64,000 bases of DNA. It comes from Eublepharis macularius (Eukaryota; Chordata; Lepidosauria; Squamata; Eublepharidae). The stretch is from contig NC_072801.1 in the NCBI RefSeq assembly GCF_028583425.1, forward strand, positions 66,169,766 through 66,233,765, in the 5' to 3' direction. The translations under genes and the position numbers were made by a program. Positions 45,201-56,010 of this stretch are shown here, piece after piece. Under the pieces are notes generated by a model. It was given only the letters and a program-made list of their open reading frames with translations, was not told the DNA's origin and did not search any database. Numbering within the stretch: the first letter of the stretch is position 1; the number at the start of each line of letters is the position of its first letter.

Positions 45201-48200
45201 GGATAACTTGAATTGCTGATATATGCCATTAAAGGCTAACTTGTGTGAGCGTGTGTGTGTATAGAAAGTAAACCTGAGAACAAGCTGTGTCTCACAGCTA
45301 GACATGCTAGACGACCCAAAACCCCCCACGAACTGCCTGATTGTCTGTTCGCGATCCAGTGGTTCATTTATAGTCCACCTATCTCACTGAGACTCAAGGC
45401 AGATTTACTTTCTACTGTGTTTCGATTGCTGTTTAATTCTTCTAAGCTGCTTGGTGTCTTTTTATGGAGAAATGCAGTGAGAACAGATTTTAAATAACTA
45501 CACAAACTTTCTCAGACCACCACATTTAAAGCAGAGTTGAAAGAATTCAAACCTGATTATACTTGGGATTCCATTCAATCGCACTCCCATTAAGGGTGAA
45601 TTCTTGGCCTGCAGGAGCTCGGGGGTCCACCTTTCCAACTTGGACTCTTTGGAAGGTTTTATTGAAGAATGTGATTGTATTGACGAGGTCGTATGCAGCA
45701 GACAGTTGTCTGCTTTCATCAAAGATGATTTCATCCCCAGCACTATTGTTAAAGCGAACTTTCCTCAGAAAAGAGTGTATCTAGAAGGGAGAGAACAGTT
45801 CACAGACAGGGAGAAACAATGCATGGAGAGACGGGGCCCATTGATTGCGCCTTGTGAGGCTAGAATGAGCAGAATTCTGATCTCTTGTTTGTAAAGCGTA
45901 TTCATCACTCCTTTGTATTTTCTACAGCCCGAAGGAACTCTTTAACAGTCTTTACCCAGGTGCCTCACAAATGTGGAACGTTGTCTCAGATCTTTGCTCA
46001 GTGCTAGAAACTGCACTAGGTCAAGAGTGTTCTGTCACCCCACCCTAGCATTCATTCTGCTTACTGGAAGCATTTCTACGTGGTCTGCCTCCAGGACTTC
46101 CTGTGTCCTGAGTTGGAGACCTCCAAGGGAGACTCTTCCCTGCTGCCACTGATCCAGACCTCCCTTTCATCAATGCTGCCACTGCTACTCTTGGTAAGTG
46201 TTGGAAAATGGCCGATCTAAGGTAAAAAATTAGGGGGCAATGTAGTAAACAAAACTCGTCCCAAATAACAAGCAGTCATGTCATTTGGCATTGGCAGAAT
46301 AGAAAAATACATCATTTTTGAGTTTTGAGAGCAACTGGAAACCACCCTGTTATTCTGTTGTTTCCCTGTGGTTCTAGCTGCATGTTTTGTTTTCCCTGGG
46401 AACCTGCTGGATAGTTTGGTGAGGTGGGCTTTGAAGCTGTACACTTCTAGGGTGCATGGGGCCCAATTCTGATCAGCAGCACAGTGCACGGTGAAATGGT
46501 CCTAGAACCTCTCTGGCCACACCCATTTCTTGATACTGCCAAAGAAGACATTCTCTCTCTACAGGGGGCCATTGAAGAACTTTGCATTGTTCTTGCATCC
46601 CTTCTCCCACCCCAAGCTGTTTTTAATTGGGGAAATATCAACAGTTTTATTTCCATATCCTCTTTCTCCAGACAGCATGTACCTGATCTGAACTGGACCC
46701 ACAAGTGACTGAGAAACAACTCTCCACCTAACCCAGGATATTCCCTGTTGAAAATGTAACACATTGTTAGGCTCTGGGACTGGCAGTAGATTGGACGGAT
46801 TTGGGCAGCAATAGAAGGGGCTGGCAGCATAAAGGGACATGAGCTTGGAAGAGCCATTGACCAGTCAAAATAAGGCTTACCTGATTTTGCCCACACCCTC
46901 TTTGAGTTTGAGGAGAAAAAACATACGTGTCCAAATCCATTTCCTTTGAAATTCAATGAAGAAAATCTTGTGAAGGAAATTAACCCAAGAAACATGATCT
47001 GATCATTGATTTGTACATGCACAGTGTATTGATTTCATCAAATTTCCACATGGATTTACATCCATAGTGAAGAATGGAAGAAATAGATGCCTCATAGAAT
47101 TTCAGGTAAATATATTTCAGCATGCCACTCCCAAAGAAGCATTCCCAGGAAAAAGTCCTTCCAAAGTAAATCCTCTATGTCACCAGACAGAACAGCTTCA
47201 AAACTCTGTAACTGAACTCCCTTTTAATGGATCCCAAATCCCCCCTTTAGGCAAGCATGGGGCACATAATCAGGTAAGGAGTTTCATGACCAGAGTCCTA
47301 TGGATGTTCATATTCCATATGCATTGAATATAGAATGGAAGACTCGTTGGGTGCACTCCTAAAAAAACTAAATTCAGTGAAATGTATAAAATGTATCAGT
47401 CTTGCCTTTTTCAAAGGTCCCTAATGAAAATATTTTCTAAAGCAAAAAAATAGCATGAGGTGTGAGTAGGATTATTGGGTCCCCCATCCTCAAAACTGAA
47501 GTGTGCGTTCTTGTTATCTTGTCTCATAAATTACTGAGTTCACTTACTTAGTAAACACTAAATTTTGGGTCAGGTTCTAATAAATAGGATGCCGGTTTGA
47601 CCAATCACCTCTGCATTGTGAAAAGTAGGATGAGGTGTGACTGAAAGGGACTGAGCCTCACCTGCCATGGCTGAATGTTCCCACGTTTCCTTCTGTCCCC
47701 ACATCCCTTTGCTCTCTGCTTGACAATTGACAGATGCAGCGCATGGAGAGCATGTGCAAAGACGTAAGCAGCATTATAGATGATGTAGCTGTGGTCAGAC
47801 ATGCTCATTTCAAACCAGTCTTCAGGGAGGCTCCTCAGCTTCTCCTTCCCAGTGCAGAGAGGAAACCCTGGCCTTAAGTCCTTCAAATAGGGAATAGAGC
47901 ATTTAAATATCGCTTTCCATAAAGTGCCAATCAGAGGCACTCTGAATGGATTGATGTGGTCCTGGAATTCCTCAAATCCTGGCACCTCCTTTGTGTGCTG
48001 AGTGAAGGACAAGGAACCATTGAGGGATTGTGCTGTGAATAAGTTCTTTAGAAACGCAGCTGAGTATTCCCACTTTGTCATTATGATCCACATCCTTTCC
48101 ATACGAAAGCCATTAACTTCATGCCAATACAGAAATATTAGAAAATCATGCATAGACAGACTATCCGCATGGACAAGGAAAACATTCACTTTCTTCGACC

Positions 48201-51200
48201 AGAAAGAAGCATACATGCCTGTCAGGACCGCCCAGAAATTATTTCGTCTATTATTAAAATAACTTGGCATCATTTGTGTAAAAACAAGACAAACGTTGTT
48301 CTGGAGGAGCCTGGGTCTCAGGGTCTGCAGAAAAGATTCTCCACTCTCATCCTCGAATGTGACAAGGCCAACCCACGTCCATCGGAAATGCTTGAGCAGC
48401 TGAACGATCCCCACATACAGAGCATTTTCATTGGGAACCATCCGGTACAAAGAAGGAAACTGAACTATATCATGAAGCACTGGATCAAAGGATCCATAGT
48501 TGAGCTGATATAAGGGGGGGGGAGATATTCTTTTATTATCACATTATTATTTTACTAGCAACAAAGCCTGTTGTGGGGAAAAAATACAACGGGCTCTAGA
48601 AAGGGGAGGCAGGCAGGCAGGCATTCAGTCCTCCTCCATCACTGATTCCAGCTGGAAAAAGGAGGGGGGTGGGCATTGTCATCTGCTCCATGCCTGATCT
48701 GCCTGATCTCGGCCATGTGAAGGGGTGGTGGGCTTTGCTACCTGCTCCATGCCTGATATATACCGGGTAAAGGGGGGGCATTGCCTCCTGTTCTGCACCT
48801 GACTACGGCTGGGTGAAGTAGAGCAGGCATTTCCGCCTGCTCTGAGCCTGATCCCAGCTGGGTGATGGGGGTGGGCATTGTCACCTGCTCCCCACTGGGT
48901 GAAGGGAGGAACAGGCATTGCCTCCTGCTCCATGCCTCATCCTGACAGGTGAAGGTGGGCGGGGGGCTTTACTACATGCTTTGCTCCTGATTCTCAAAAA
49001 AGTGGAAAACCACCTGGGAAATGAGAAAATATATGCCTATATTGTAGGACAATAGCAACGTGATATAGTCAATAATAATACAGTGTGCAAAAGTGCACAT
49101 TCATAACATTCCTAATATGTCCAAAATCCTTTGAATCTGTCCAAACAGGGGACTCAATGCCCCACTCCAGTTGTTCCAGGAACAGGGCAAATGCTCAATA
49201 ATTGGATAAGTGTGGTAAGTATAAATCAGTTTGTATAATTGACTACGTTCTGTACTTTTCTTTTCTTTCAGGTATCATCTCATGTTTCCATATGAGGGAT
49301 TCAGCAACAACAGCTCTGACTGCAGCCGGCTAAGCGGCAGATTTCGTCATATGACTTTGTCAGGAGCTGAAGGATCACTACACCTTAACCCATGAATTCA
49401 TTTTCACCACACCCAAGCGATGATGCGAAAGCCTCGAGGTGAGCCTCGGCATTGAGTCCCCTGTTTGGACAGATTCAAAGGATTTTGGACATATTAGGAA
49501 TGTTATAAGGAATGCATGAATGCACTTTTGCACACTATATTATTATTGACTATATCACATTGCAATTGTTCTACAATATAGACATATATTTTCTTATTTC
49601 CCGGGTGGTTTTCGCCTTTGTTGCTGTTGATCCTCACTGGGGATTGCCTTGTAGTTTTGCTCCTGATTCTGGCAGGTTGAAGTGGCAGGGGGGGGAGGCA
49701 TTCCTTCATGCTTGGCTCCAGACTTGGGTAGGGTGAAGACAGGATGGGCATTGCTGCCTGCTCAGTGGTTTATTACGGTAGGTTGAAGAGGGTGGGCATT
49801 GCCACCTGCTGTGCTCCTTATCCCAGCTGGGTGAAGGGAAGAAGGGCAATGCCTCCTGTTCTACGCCTGATCCCAGCCAGGTGAAGGCATGAGGTGGGCT
49901 TTGCCACCTGCTCCACTCCTGATCTGAAATGGGTGATGGTGGGGGGTGGGCATTGCCACTTTCTCTGCTCCTAAGGCCAGCTGGGTTAAGGTGGGGAAAA
50001 TTTTCACCTGTTCCACTCCTGATCCCAGTTGGGTGAAGGATGGTGGGCATTGCCATCTGAATTTCTGCTGATCCTAGCAGGGTTAAGGTAGTGGGCATTG
50101 CCTCCTGCTCCACTCCTAATAGCAGCTGGGTCAACGCAGGAGTGGGCAATGCCACCTGCTCTGCTCCTGATCCTGGTTGGCTGAAAGGGGGAGCAGGCAT
50201 TTCCACCTCATCCACTTCTGATCCTATCTGAGTGAAGGTGAACATTGCCATCTGATCTGCTCCTGATCCCAACTGGGTGAAGGTGGGGGAGGGCATTGCC
50301 ATCTGCTTGGCTCCTAATACCTGCTGGGTTAAGTTGGGGGTGGGCATTACCATCTGCTCTGCTCCTAATACCAGCTGGGTTAAGGCAGAGGGCAGGCATT
50401 GCCCCCTGTTCCTCTCCTGATCCCAGCTGGCTGAAGAGGGGTGGGTATTGTCACATGCTCTGCTCCTGATCCCACCTGGGTTAAGGTGGGGGGTGGGCAT
50501 TGCCACCTGCTCCGCTCTTAATACCATCTGGCTAAAGGCAGGGGTGGTCATTGCCACCTGCTCCACTGCTAAGAGCAGCTAGGTTAAGTTGGATGGTGGG
50601 CATTGCCATCTGCCTCACTCCTAATATCAGCTGGGTGAAGGTGGGAGCCAGGCATTACCACCTGCTCCCATCCTGCTCCCGGCATGGGCTTCCCACCATG
50701 ACACCTTTTCTGGAGGGACATGGTTTCTTACCTAGGCTTCCCTCCATGGCAGTGCCCTCTGGTGGTGCACCAGGGTATACAGTGAGTTGTCTGAAATACG
50801 CTTACTCAATTTTCTAAACTAACAGTTTCATCTTTGGGGGAACGAATTTAATCCTCCAACAAATACCATAATCCAAATCTTATTATTTCTGCAGGAATAT
50901 TTCTACATTATATTAATATGATATCTGTGTGAAAATGTGGTGTTGTGAGATAGGAGTGCCTGAAGCTCCCGGAGGGTCTCACAAATTAGGACCTTCCAGT
51001 ATACCAAAGTGGGGAAGTAGTTTTCCTGCTAGCACACACTGCAGTACATGAGAAGATGTGGGCAGTAGTCCTTAAAAGGAGTTGCATAAGGAAAAGCAAA
51101 TTGGATTTCAAGTTCTAAATATTGAACATTACAACTTCTGAGGTGGACAAAAGCATAGTTTTGGAGGATCGCTTGAGATTCTCTGCTGTGAAGCAACTAC

Positions 51201-53506
51201 TGTGCATTCTCCTTAGGGTACATACCTGTGGTATCTTGTAGTTTGTGAACATGTTGGCCATCTCAATTGAATTTTGAAAGGAGAGTGCGCCTATGACAGC
51301 CAATAGGTTCTTCTTGCTGTTACAATTGTAATTGGTGGGATTCTGCTGCAGCATAGACAGAAGTGTTAAAGTGTCCTCAGTTGTCATCATTGCATTGAAG
51401 TGATTGTCAAACACCAAGTGTATCAATGAGATGTTGGGCAAGAGCTGGGTATTCTGATTGATCTCTTGTAAAGCAAAAAGGAAGACCAGGATGTGCTGCA
51501 AGTATTTAGGGAGCCAACTGCAAAGAGATTTTCATGTGTAACAGTGAGAAAATAGTGTTGTTATCAGGCAGTTTGAGCTGCAGACATTGCAGCAGCATCA
51601 GAAGTTTTAAACCTTACTTTTAAATGACAGTCAGAAATTGAGTCTACTCTGCAGGCAATGTCCCATGAAGATGGGACCATAACAAAAATATTTTAACAAT
51701 AATATTTTACATCTCTAGTCTGTCTTGAATATCATGCAAGGTGTCCCTATGGCGAGCACTAATATCCATGACTGGGTGTCTGAGTGTGATGCCATCATAG
51801 ACAGACAATCAATCTGCAGCTTCAGATTTTCACTCTGGTTTAAACTCTTCCAAAGGGACCACATCAGAGCCCCCTTCTCCATCATCTCAGAATAGCCAGT
51901 AGCTTACCTAGATGGTAGCTTTTTCCAAACATCATTTGCTCTCTGCTTCTGTATATTCTGCGTTCTGGTTCTGGAGGATTTATACCATTATATTCTAGCC
52001 ATCTCACTCTCTACAGACAACCTGGAACAAAATTTCTCACATCTTATTTGTTTGTTTGTTTATGTCACTTATGATCTGCCTTTTTCACTGAGAATCAAGG
52101 TAGATTACACAGTGTGTGAGTAGCACAGTAAATATCAAGAACATTTCAATAAACACTGCCATTGGGTAAATAAATGCAAAGTTACAAAGACAGAACATTA
52201 GCAAAAATCCAATTTGGAGCAGCAAGAAATGTTGAAGCAGAACATAAGCAATTCTTGAGCTGACATTAGGCAACATAGACCTGCCTAGTAGGGTAATACT
52301 TAAAGCAATAGGTAGTGTGTACATAAAACAACAGGTAGTACGTAAGGCAACAGAGTGGTGAAGTCTATAGTCCATAACTAGTTAGTGAAGCATCTCTCTA
52401 CAATATAACCCTCCTATCTATGTAAAAATCTGTTTTGAATAATTCAGTTTTGCATTGTTTGCAGAAAGAGAGGAGAGTGGGGGCTGTTCTGTTGTCCTCA
52501 GGCAGGCTATTCCATCTGGCAGGGCCCCTTCAGAGAATAGAGGTGTACAGGCGGCTGTAAATTTCAACTATGTGCAGAGAGGCACCTGCTGAAGACCCTG
52601 TTCAGATGAGCAAAGCTGCCATGGAGGAACAGAGGGAGAGATGTGGTCCCATAGGTATGTCAGATCAAGAACATGTACACCCTTGTATGTGATGGTCAAT
52701 ACTTTGAACAGAGTACAGTAAGTGACAGATAGCCAATGGAGTATCTGCAGGATAGGAGGGGTATTTAGGCTCCTGCTTGCCCCTGACAATAGCTCAGCAG
52801 CAGTGAGGTTACTCCGTTTATTTGACCCTCTGCACTGGGGTTAGAAAACCTGAAATATCTGGAGCATTAATAGGGGTTCATATGATAAATAAGTTTCCCT
52901 TCATTCTTCTCTCTTCCATTTCACCTTTTGTCTGAGATGGGATAAAAGTTTTAGTTGCTGTGTTAGAGCTTGTGATGGCTGATTTACAGGAATCAGCAAT
53001 CTTTCCCCTCAGAAAGGCACACATTTGCACTCCTGTCCCACAAAGCGTACATGACGGTAAATACGTCTGCCAGGAGTTCAGATTAAACAATATTCATCCC
53101 CACTTTATCTGACCTGCATAAAACAGACATCTGTGCAGAAGCCTTTCTTACTGTCACTGACTTGGAACTGCTTTAATCCTAAATTCTCTAATAGAGATTG
53201 GAGTTAAATTCAGAAATACTGCATACAGATTAATAAGTGAAACTGCACTCACTTAATTCCTTCAATGTATTTTCTCTGTGCTGTAAAGTTGAGCATTTCT
53301 ACAGCCCCAACTGAATACGATCCTAACATACCAATGATACTATAATTGGTCATATGTGACTCCAACGTATGAGTACCACACTCAGAACTGAAATTTCTGC
53401 TGAAAGCATGAGGAAGAAGCAAGAGGAGGAGTGTGAAAAAAGGCCTTTTGAATGTTTGCCGTTTTCTCCTCTGGTTCGTGCTGACCTCCTGCATTGTGAC
53501 CAACAT
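38382..53506 (-). CDS. V2R-D, complete vomeronasal type-2 receptor
   Basis: This is a complete six-exon V2R on the minus strand: 53506-53253, 51517-51226, 48504-47662, 45780-45553, 39842-39716 and 39292-38382. The join is 2655 nt, 884 codons plus stop, in consistent phases without internal stops. Layout: signal segment (about residues 18-35), Venus-flytrap domain (to about 540), cysteine-rich linker and seven helices. It converges with V2R-C across a repeat-rich spacer. The start is uncertain: ATG 53506 (MLVT) aligns with V2R-B, but an in-frame ATG at 53584 would add 26 residues. Introns 2 and 4 hold a minisatellite and nested transposons. Role as for other V2Rs; ligand unknown. Confidence 0.92.
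39716..39842 (-). CDS. V2R-D exon 5 (cysteine-rich linker)
   Basis: The exon is 127 nt, with acceptor gttag and donor attg|gtaaag, phase 0 in and 1 out. It reads [17 protein letters not shown] and [11 protein letters not shown] with all cysteines present. Confidence 0.92.
40756..40875. mobile_element. Palindromic MITE, copy 4
   Basis: It runs from agggccaagctacaagtgac to the reversed end gtcacttgtagcttggccct. It belongs to the same family as the other three copies, with matching changes in both arms (cacatg to caagtg). Confidence 0.85.
41740..42898 (-). mobile_element. L2-like LINE, 3' part
   Basis: The minus strand shows [19 protein letters not shown], then [20 protein letters not shown], a decayed L2-type reverse transcriptase with the catalytic YADD changed. 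The 3' UTR-like part runs down to about 41740. The upstream part continues at 44491-44700 beyond an inserted hAT-like element. It belongs to the same family as 2870-3480. Confidence 0.7.
42907..44482. mobile_element. hAT-like element with 8-bp target duplication
   Basis: The terminal inverted repeats are tagagttgggcacgatc (42907) and, reversed at 44482, tagaggtgggcacgatc. The flanks are both gtgctgag (42899-42906 and 44483-44490), an exact 8-bp duplication as made by hAT transposases. The interior is 1.58 kb, GC-rich near both ends, with no recognisable transposase; open frames inside lack known domains. Removing it rejoins the L2-like LINE text. Confidence 0.85.
44491..44700 (-). mobile_element. 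L2-like LINE, part upstream of the hAT insertion
   Basis: The minus strand reads into [12 protein letters not shown] text directly before the hAT duplication, then continues as [14 protein letters not shown] text on the other side. This is the continuation of the LINE at 41740-42898. The outer limit is approximate. Confidence 0.55.
44690..45250 (+). mobile_element. LINE ORF2 C-terminus and 3' UTR
   Basis: The plus-strand frame shows [20 protein letters not shown] and a decayed cysteine/histidine region typical of the C-terminal end of a non-LTR retrotransposon. It is followed by a 3' UTR ending tgctgatatatgccattaaa. The clade is not determined. Confidence 0.5.
45553..45780 (-). CDS. V2R-D exon 4
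   Basis: The exon is 228 nt in phase 0, with acceptor ttctag and donor cag|gtttga. It begins [20 protein letters not shown] and ends [10 protein letters not shown]. The donor is slightly weak at +3 but otherwise normal. Confidence 0.9.
45781..47661 (-). other. V2R-D intron 3
   Basis: No coding sequence is present. About 46210-46910 matches intron 3 of V2R-A and V2R-B in reverse, for example the block around 46770-46800. The conservation is over about 1 kb and no function can be seen. Confidence 0.6.
47662..48504 (-). CDS. V2R-D exon 3 (ligand-binding domain)
   Basis: The exon is 843 nt (281 codons), phase 0 both ends, with acceptor tatcag and donor cag|gtgagg. It includes [39 protein letters not shown] and [20 protein letters not shown]. 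It is fully open. Confidence 0.93.
48600..49003. repeat. Minisatellite, first block
   Basis: This is a degenerate tandem repeat of about 45-60 bp units on the theme ggtgggcattgccacctgct plus ctcctgatcccagctgggtg. It continues after an insertion at 49640-50690. It lies in V2R-D intron 2. Confidence 0.8.
49004..49613. mobile_element. Insertion with about 160-bp inverted terminal repeats
   Basis: The left arm 49004-49161 and right arm 49448-49613 are inverted copies with few differences, for example aaaatcctttgaatctgtcc at the left and its reverse at the right. The 290-bp middle is unique (gctctgactgcagccggcta) and has no ORF. It interrupts the minisatellite. It could be a foldback transposon or head-to-head terminal parts of a Penelope-like element; I cannot decide. 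Confidence 0.65.
49640..50690. repeat. Minisatellite, main block
   Basis: About 1 kb of tandem units of roughly 50-60 bp repeats the theme gggtgggcattgccacctgc, then tctgctcctgatcccagctg and ggtgaagg. Units vary by substitutions and small length changes. Long open frames on the minus strand are by-products of the repeat. It lies in V2R-D intron 2. Confidence 0.9.
51226..51517 (-). CDS. V2R-D exon 2
   Basis: The exon is 292 nt, with acceptor tttgcag and donor cacag|gtatgt. It reads [20 protein letters not shown], includes [20 protein letters not shown] and ends [12 protein letters not shown]. It is fully open, with the same length as V2R-C exon 2. Confidence 0.92.
51518..53252 (-). other. V2R-D intron 1
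   Basis: The part next to exon 2 (51540-51880) is closely matched by 63050-63390 beside V2R-E exon 2. The middle holds a reversed LINE (52046-52800). No other feature is seen. Confidence 0.6.
52046..52800 (-). mobile_element. L2-like LINE 3' part
   Basis: The low end shows a reversed terminus with a tttgtttgtttgttta tail and ctgcctttttcactgagaat. The upper part (52440-52800) on minus resembles the C-terminal ORF region of L2-type LINEs (LPDG... and FLQTMQN-like text). It is inactive. Confidence 0.5.
53253..53506 (-). CDS. V2R-D exon 1 (signal peptide exon)
   Basis: The exon is 254 nt from ATG 53506, with donor attaa|gtgagt in phase 2. A basic stretch is followed by the hydrophobic [16 protein letters not shown], then [17 protein letters not shown] with one glycosylation sequon. 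The start MLVT aligns with V2R-B. In-frame ATGs at 53584 and 53494 are alternatives. Confidence 0.75.
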
Positions 53507-53591
53507 GCTGGCTGGTGGCTCTTCACAGAGGTTAATGAAAATCAAGTTCTTATCAAGGGCTAACAGTTCTTTTTGGGTTTCCATCTGAGAC

Positions 53592-53660
53592 AGAATTTCA
53601 AGATTCAATCAGGTGGAGCTCTGCCTTCCTCAAGGTACCCACCCAGAGCACGGTGGCTTA
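53592..53660 (-). promoter_or_regulatory. Conserved block upstream of V2R-D exon 1
   Basis: On minus it reads gggtaccttgaggaaggcag, then agctccacctgattgaatct. The V2R-B block is nearly the same and the V2R-C block is looser. It lies about 90-150 bp upstream of ATG 53506, so it may be promoter-proximal or 5' UTR. Confidence 0.4.
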
Positions 53661-54059
53661 GAGATTGATTTGACTTTTCACAATCCGTAGAGTTCAATGT
53701 GATTTTATTTTGTAATTAATTTTGTGGGAGACATCAGGCTCCACATAGGAAGCCAAGCTTGGTCATAGTGATTTTGATAATTACACGGCAGAAGGAACAA
53801 GTTTTTACAAAGCCCTCCATTCTCTCGGGAATCAAAACAGTTATCTCTGGCGGTTTCCAAAGTGGTCATTTTATTTCCTTCATCACAACAGTAAAAAGGT
53901 TCAATTAATTCTCTGAGGCTGAAAGTGCACCCTGACTGTTAATTTGGAGCTGTGGTTCCTAGAATGAGAAGGTTCTTGGAACTTGAATTTGGCCAACTAG
54001 GCCAGCCATATTGAACAAAAGTGCATTTCTGTAGGAAAATAAATCATTGTCAAATGTAT

Positions 54060-54970
54060 CTACTTGGGGGTACTGGTACTAAAGAGAAATATCCCCAGAA
54101 TATTTGAGAGGAAGAACTCAGGGAGACCATTCTTTATCCTAACCAGATGCTTTCTGGTGTTCAGCTGAGGCCTCACTAAAATAATGAAGCATTTAGGGAA
54201 GAAGATGCAGCCCAACAGCCCAGCACTGGAGATCAAGATGGAGAAGACCTCCACGGACACCCAAACATCACAGAAGAGGAGCATGCTGAAGGTGATCAGC
54301 TTGGCTTCATTGAAACTGTCAGGCAAATTTCGGGCAAAGAAAGCCACAGTGAAGCTGATGATGGCCAGGAAGCCCATGTAGGCCAGGACAAGGTAGAACA
54401 TGACCTCTGAGCCTTCGTTGCACTGCACTGTGATCTGGCTGATCTGGGAGTGCATGTCAAGCTCTGGGAAGGGGGGAGAGGTGGCTATCCAGATGGTACA
54501 GATGCCGATTTGTATGAGAGAAGAGAGAATAATTACAAAAGTTGCCAGCCTCTTCCCTGTCCATTTCATGATGCTGTTTCCTGGCTTGATGGCCAAGAAA
54601 ACCAGAACCACAATGATAGTTTTTGCCAACACACATGAAACTGAGATGGAGAAGGTGATACCAAACAGGGATTGCCGCAGAAGACAGTTGATCTTCCCAG
54701 GCTGACCAATGAACAGAAAAGAGCAAAGGAAGCCGAGCAGGAGAGAGCAGGTGATGCTCCTGTTGTTGGCCTTGACAAGGGGAGTGTCCCAGTGCAGAAT
54801 GAAGAGCCCCATCACCATGATGGTGGTCAAGGAAGATAAAAGGGCCAAGGAAGCCAAGGCTGCTCCCAATGGTTCTCCATAGGATAAGAAAGTGATGCTT
54901 CGGGGAATGCATTGATCTCGCTTTTCATTTCGATATTGATCCTCTGGGCACTTCTGACATTGGTCAGCAT
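54060..54970 (-). pseudogene. V2R-E exon 6 with two in-frame deletions
   Basis: The exon is open but altered. A 12-nt deletion in TM2 turns [13 protein letters not shown] into [10 protein letters not shown] 45-nt deletion at the end of TM6 and the following loop removes [15 protein letters not shown]. The usual stop is also lost, adding 19 residues, which exactly offsets the deletions so that the exon is again 911 nt. The missing TM6 end would be expected to break the helix bundle. Confidence 0.9.
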
Positions 54971-55081
54971 CTGAAATTAACGAAGTTGATTTCAGTGACA
55001 AAGATAGTGTGCAAGCTTATCCATACCAAAGTTTTTAAGACTTTAATGTAATCATAGATTTTGTTTTGGAGTATAGAAGTC

Positions 55082-55100
55082 AGAAGGTGAGATTAACACG
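55082..55100 (+). repeat. L1 target-site duplication, left copy
   Basis: The 19 bp agaaggtgagattaacacg are repeated exactly at 61245-61263 after the L1 poly(A). This marks the insertion boundary. Confidence 0.93.
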
Positions 55101-56010
55101 ACTTCCTGTTTGGGATCCATGGAGGTCTAACGCAGCTCCACTTGCGGAGCTGACCGGACTGCCGTTTTAACCGGCCGGCGGGGTGAAAATAGCCCGCGGC
55201 CGACTGCTCTCAGGCGGGGAGCAGGCAAAGAACGCTCAAGACCCTAGGGTGAGCTAGATCTTGGACGAGGGGGGGCTCTACACAACGAGTCTCCCCCCGA
55301 TCCTTGAGGTCCCACCTTGCGACGGGTCGGCTATAATCTCTGCGGCAGTTTTGGGGCCAATTCGGCTGGCATAAGACCTACATACCCAAGCATCGATTGG
55401 GGGAAGAAGCTGAGAGGAGAACTTAAAATCGAAACAGCGATTACAACCCGAGAAAAGTGAAGAGAAGGTAAAGATCATTATCTTCTGAGACGGGACAGAT
55501 TGATAAAAACAGAGAGGAAAAAAAGTAGATTTTTAAACTGCAACAGACTAGTGAAAAGGAGGGGAAGACTCGGCAGGAATCGAATTTAAAAAGAGACTAA
55601 GTTTAAAGAAGTTATTAAAGAAATGGGACTATTGTTTTGAATACCTGTGGCTTTGGAGCTGTGAGAAAAAGACACCATCGCGAGATCTGCTGTGGGAAGA
55701 CGGGAGACAGGAAGTGCGTAATAACAATAGAGTGGCTGGAGAGAAGCGGCCCTTGCTGGAGGGCAGGAAGTAGGGAATCGCCATTTTTGAAAGGGGAAGG
55801 GTCGCGGCTTCAGCGGAAGAGGAAGTAGGCCATCTTGGATTACAAAATCATAGAGAAACCATAGAGAAAAGACGCCCGACATTTTGGACTCTTTAAAACT
55901 TAATTTCTATAAGAAGACCGGGACATTTAAAATAGAAAAACGTTAAATTTTACGCCACGGAGTTAAGGAAGAGAGCGGATTCGTGGGAGCGAGCTAAAGC
56001 AAGCCCCACG

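Larger units (their letters stand above)
39843..45552. other. V2R-D intron 4
   Basis: This is a 5.7-kb intron. Near exon 5 it shares short blocks with V2R-A intron 4 (for example reversed text near 39880-39900 and 40560-40630), showing common descent. It also holds a MITE (40756), an L2-like LINE split by a hAT-like element (41740-44700), a further LINE C-terminus (44690-45250) and AT-rich simple sequence (41690-41860). Confidence 0.65.

Noticed and set aside
46447..47022. 191-codon minus-strand frame in V2R-D intron 3
   Set aside because: It lies in intron sequence conserved between V2R loci and is broken in V2R-A and V2R-B copies.
48600..50690. CRISPR array or coding repeat protein
   Set aside because: Units are degenerate tandem copies without unique spacers of fixed size, and the long minus-strand frames follow the repeat only. 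The host is a vertebrate.
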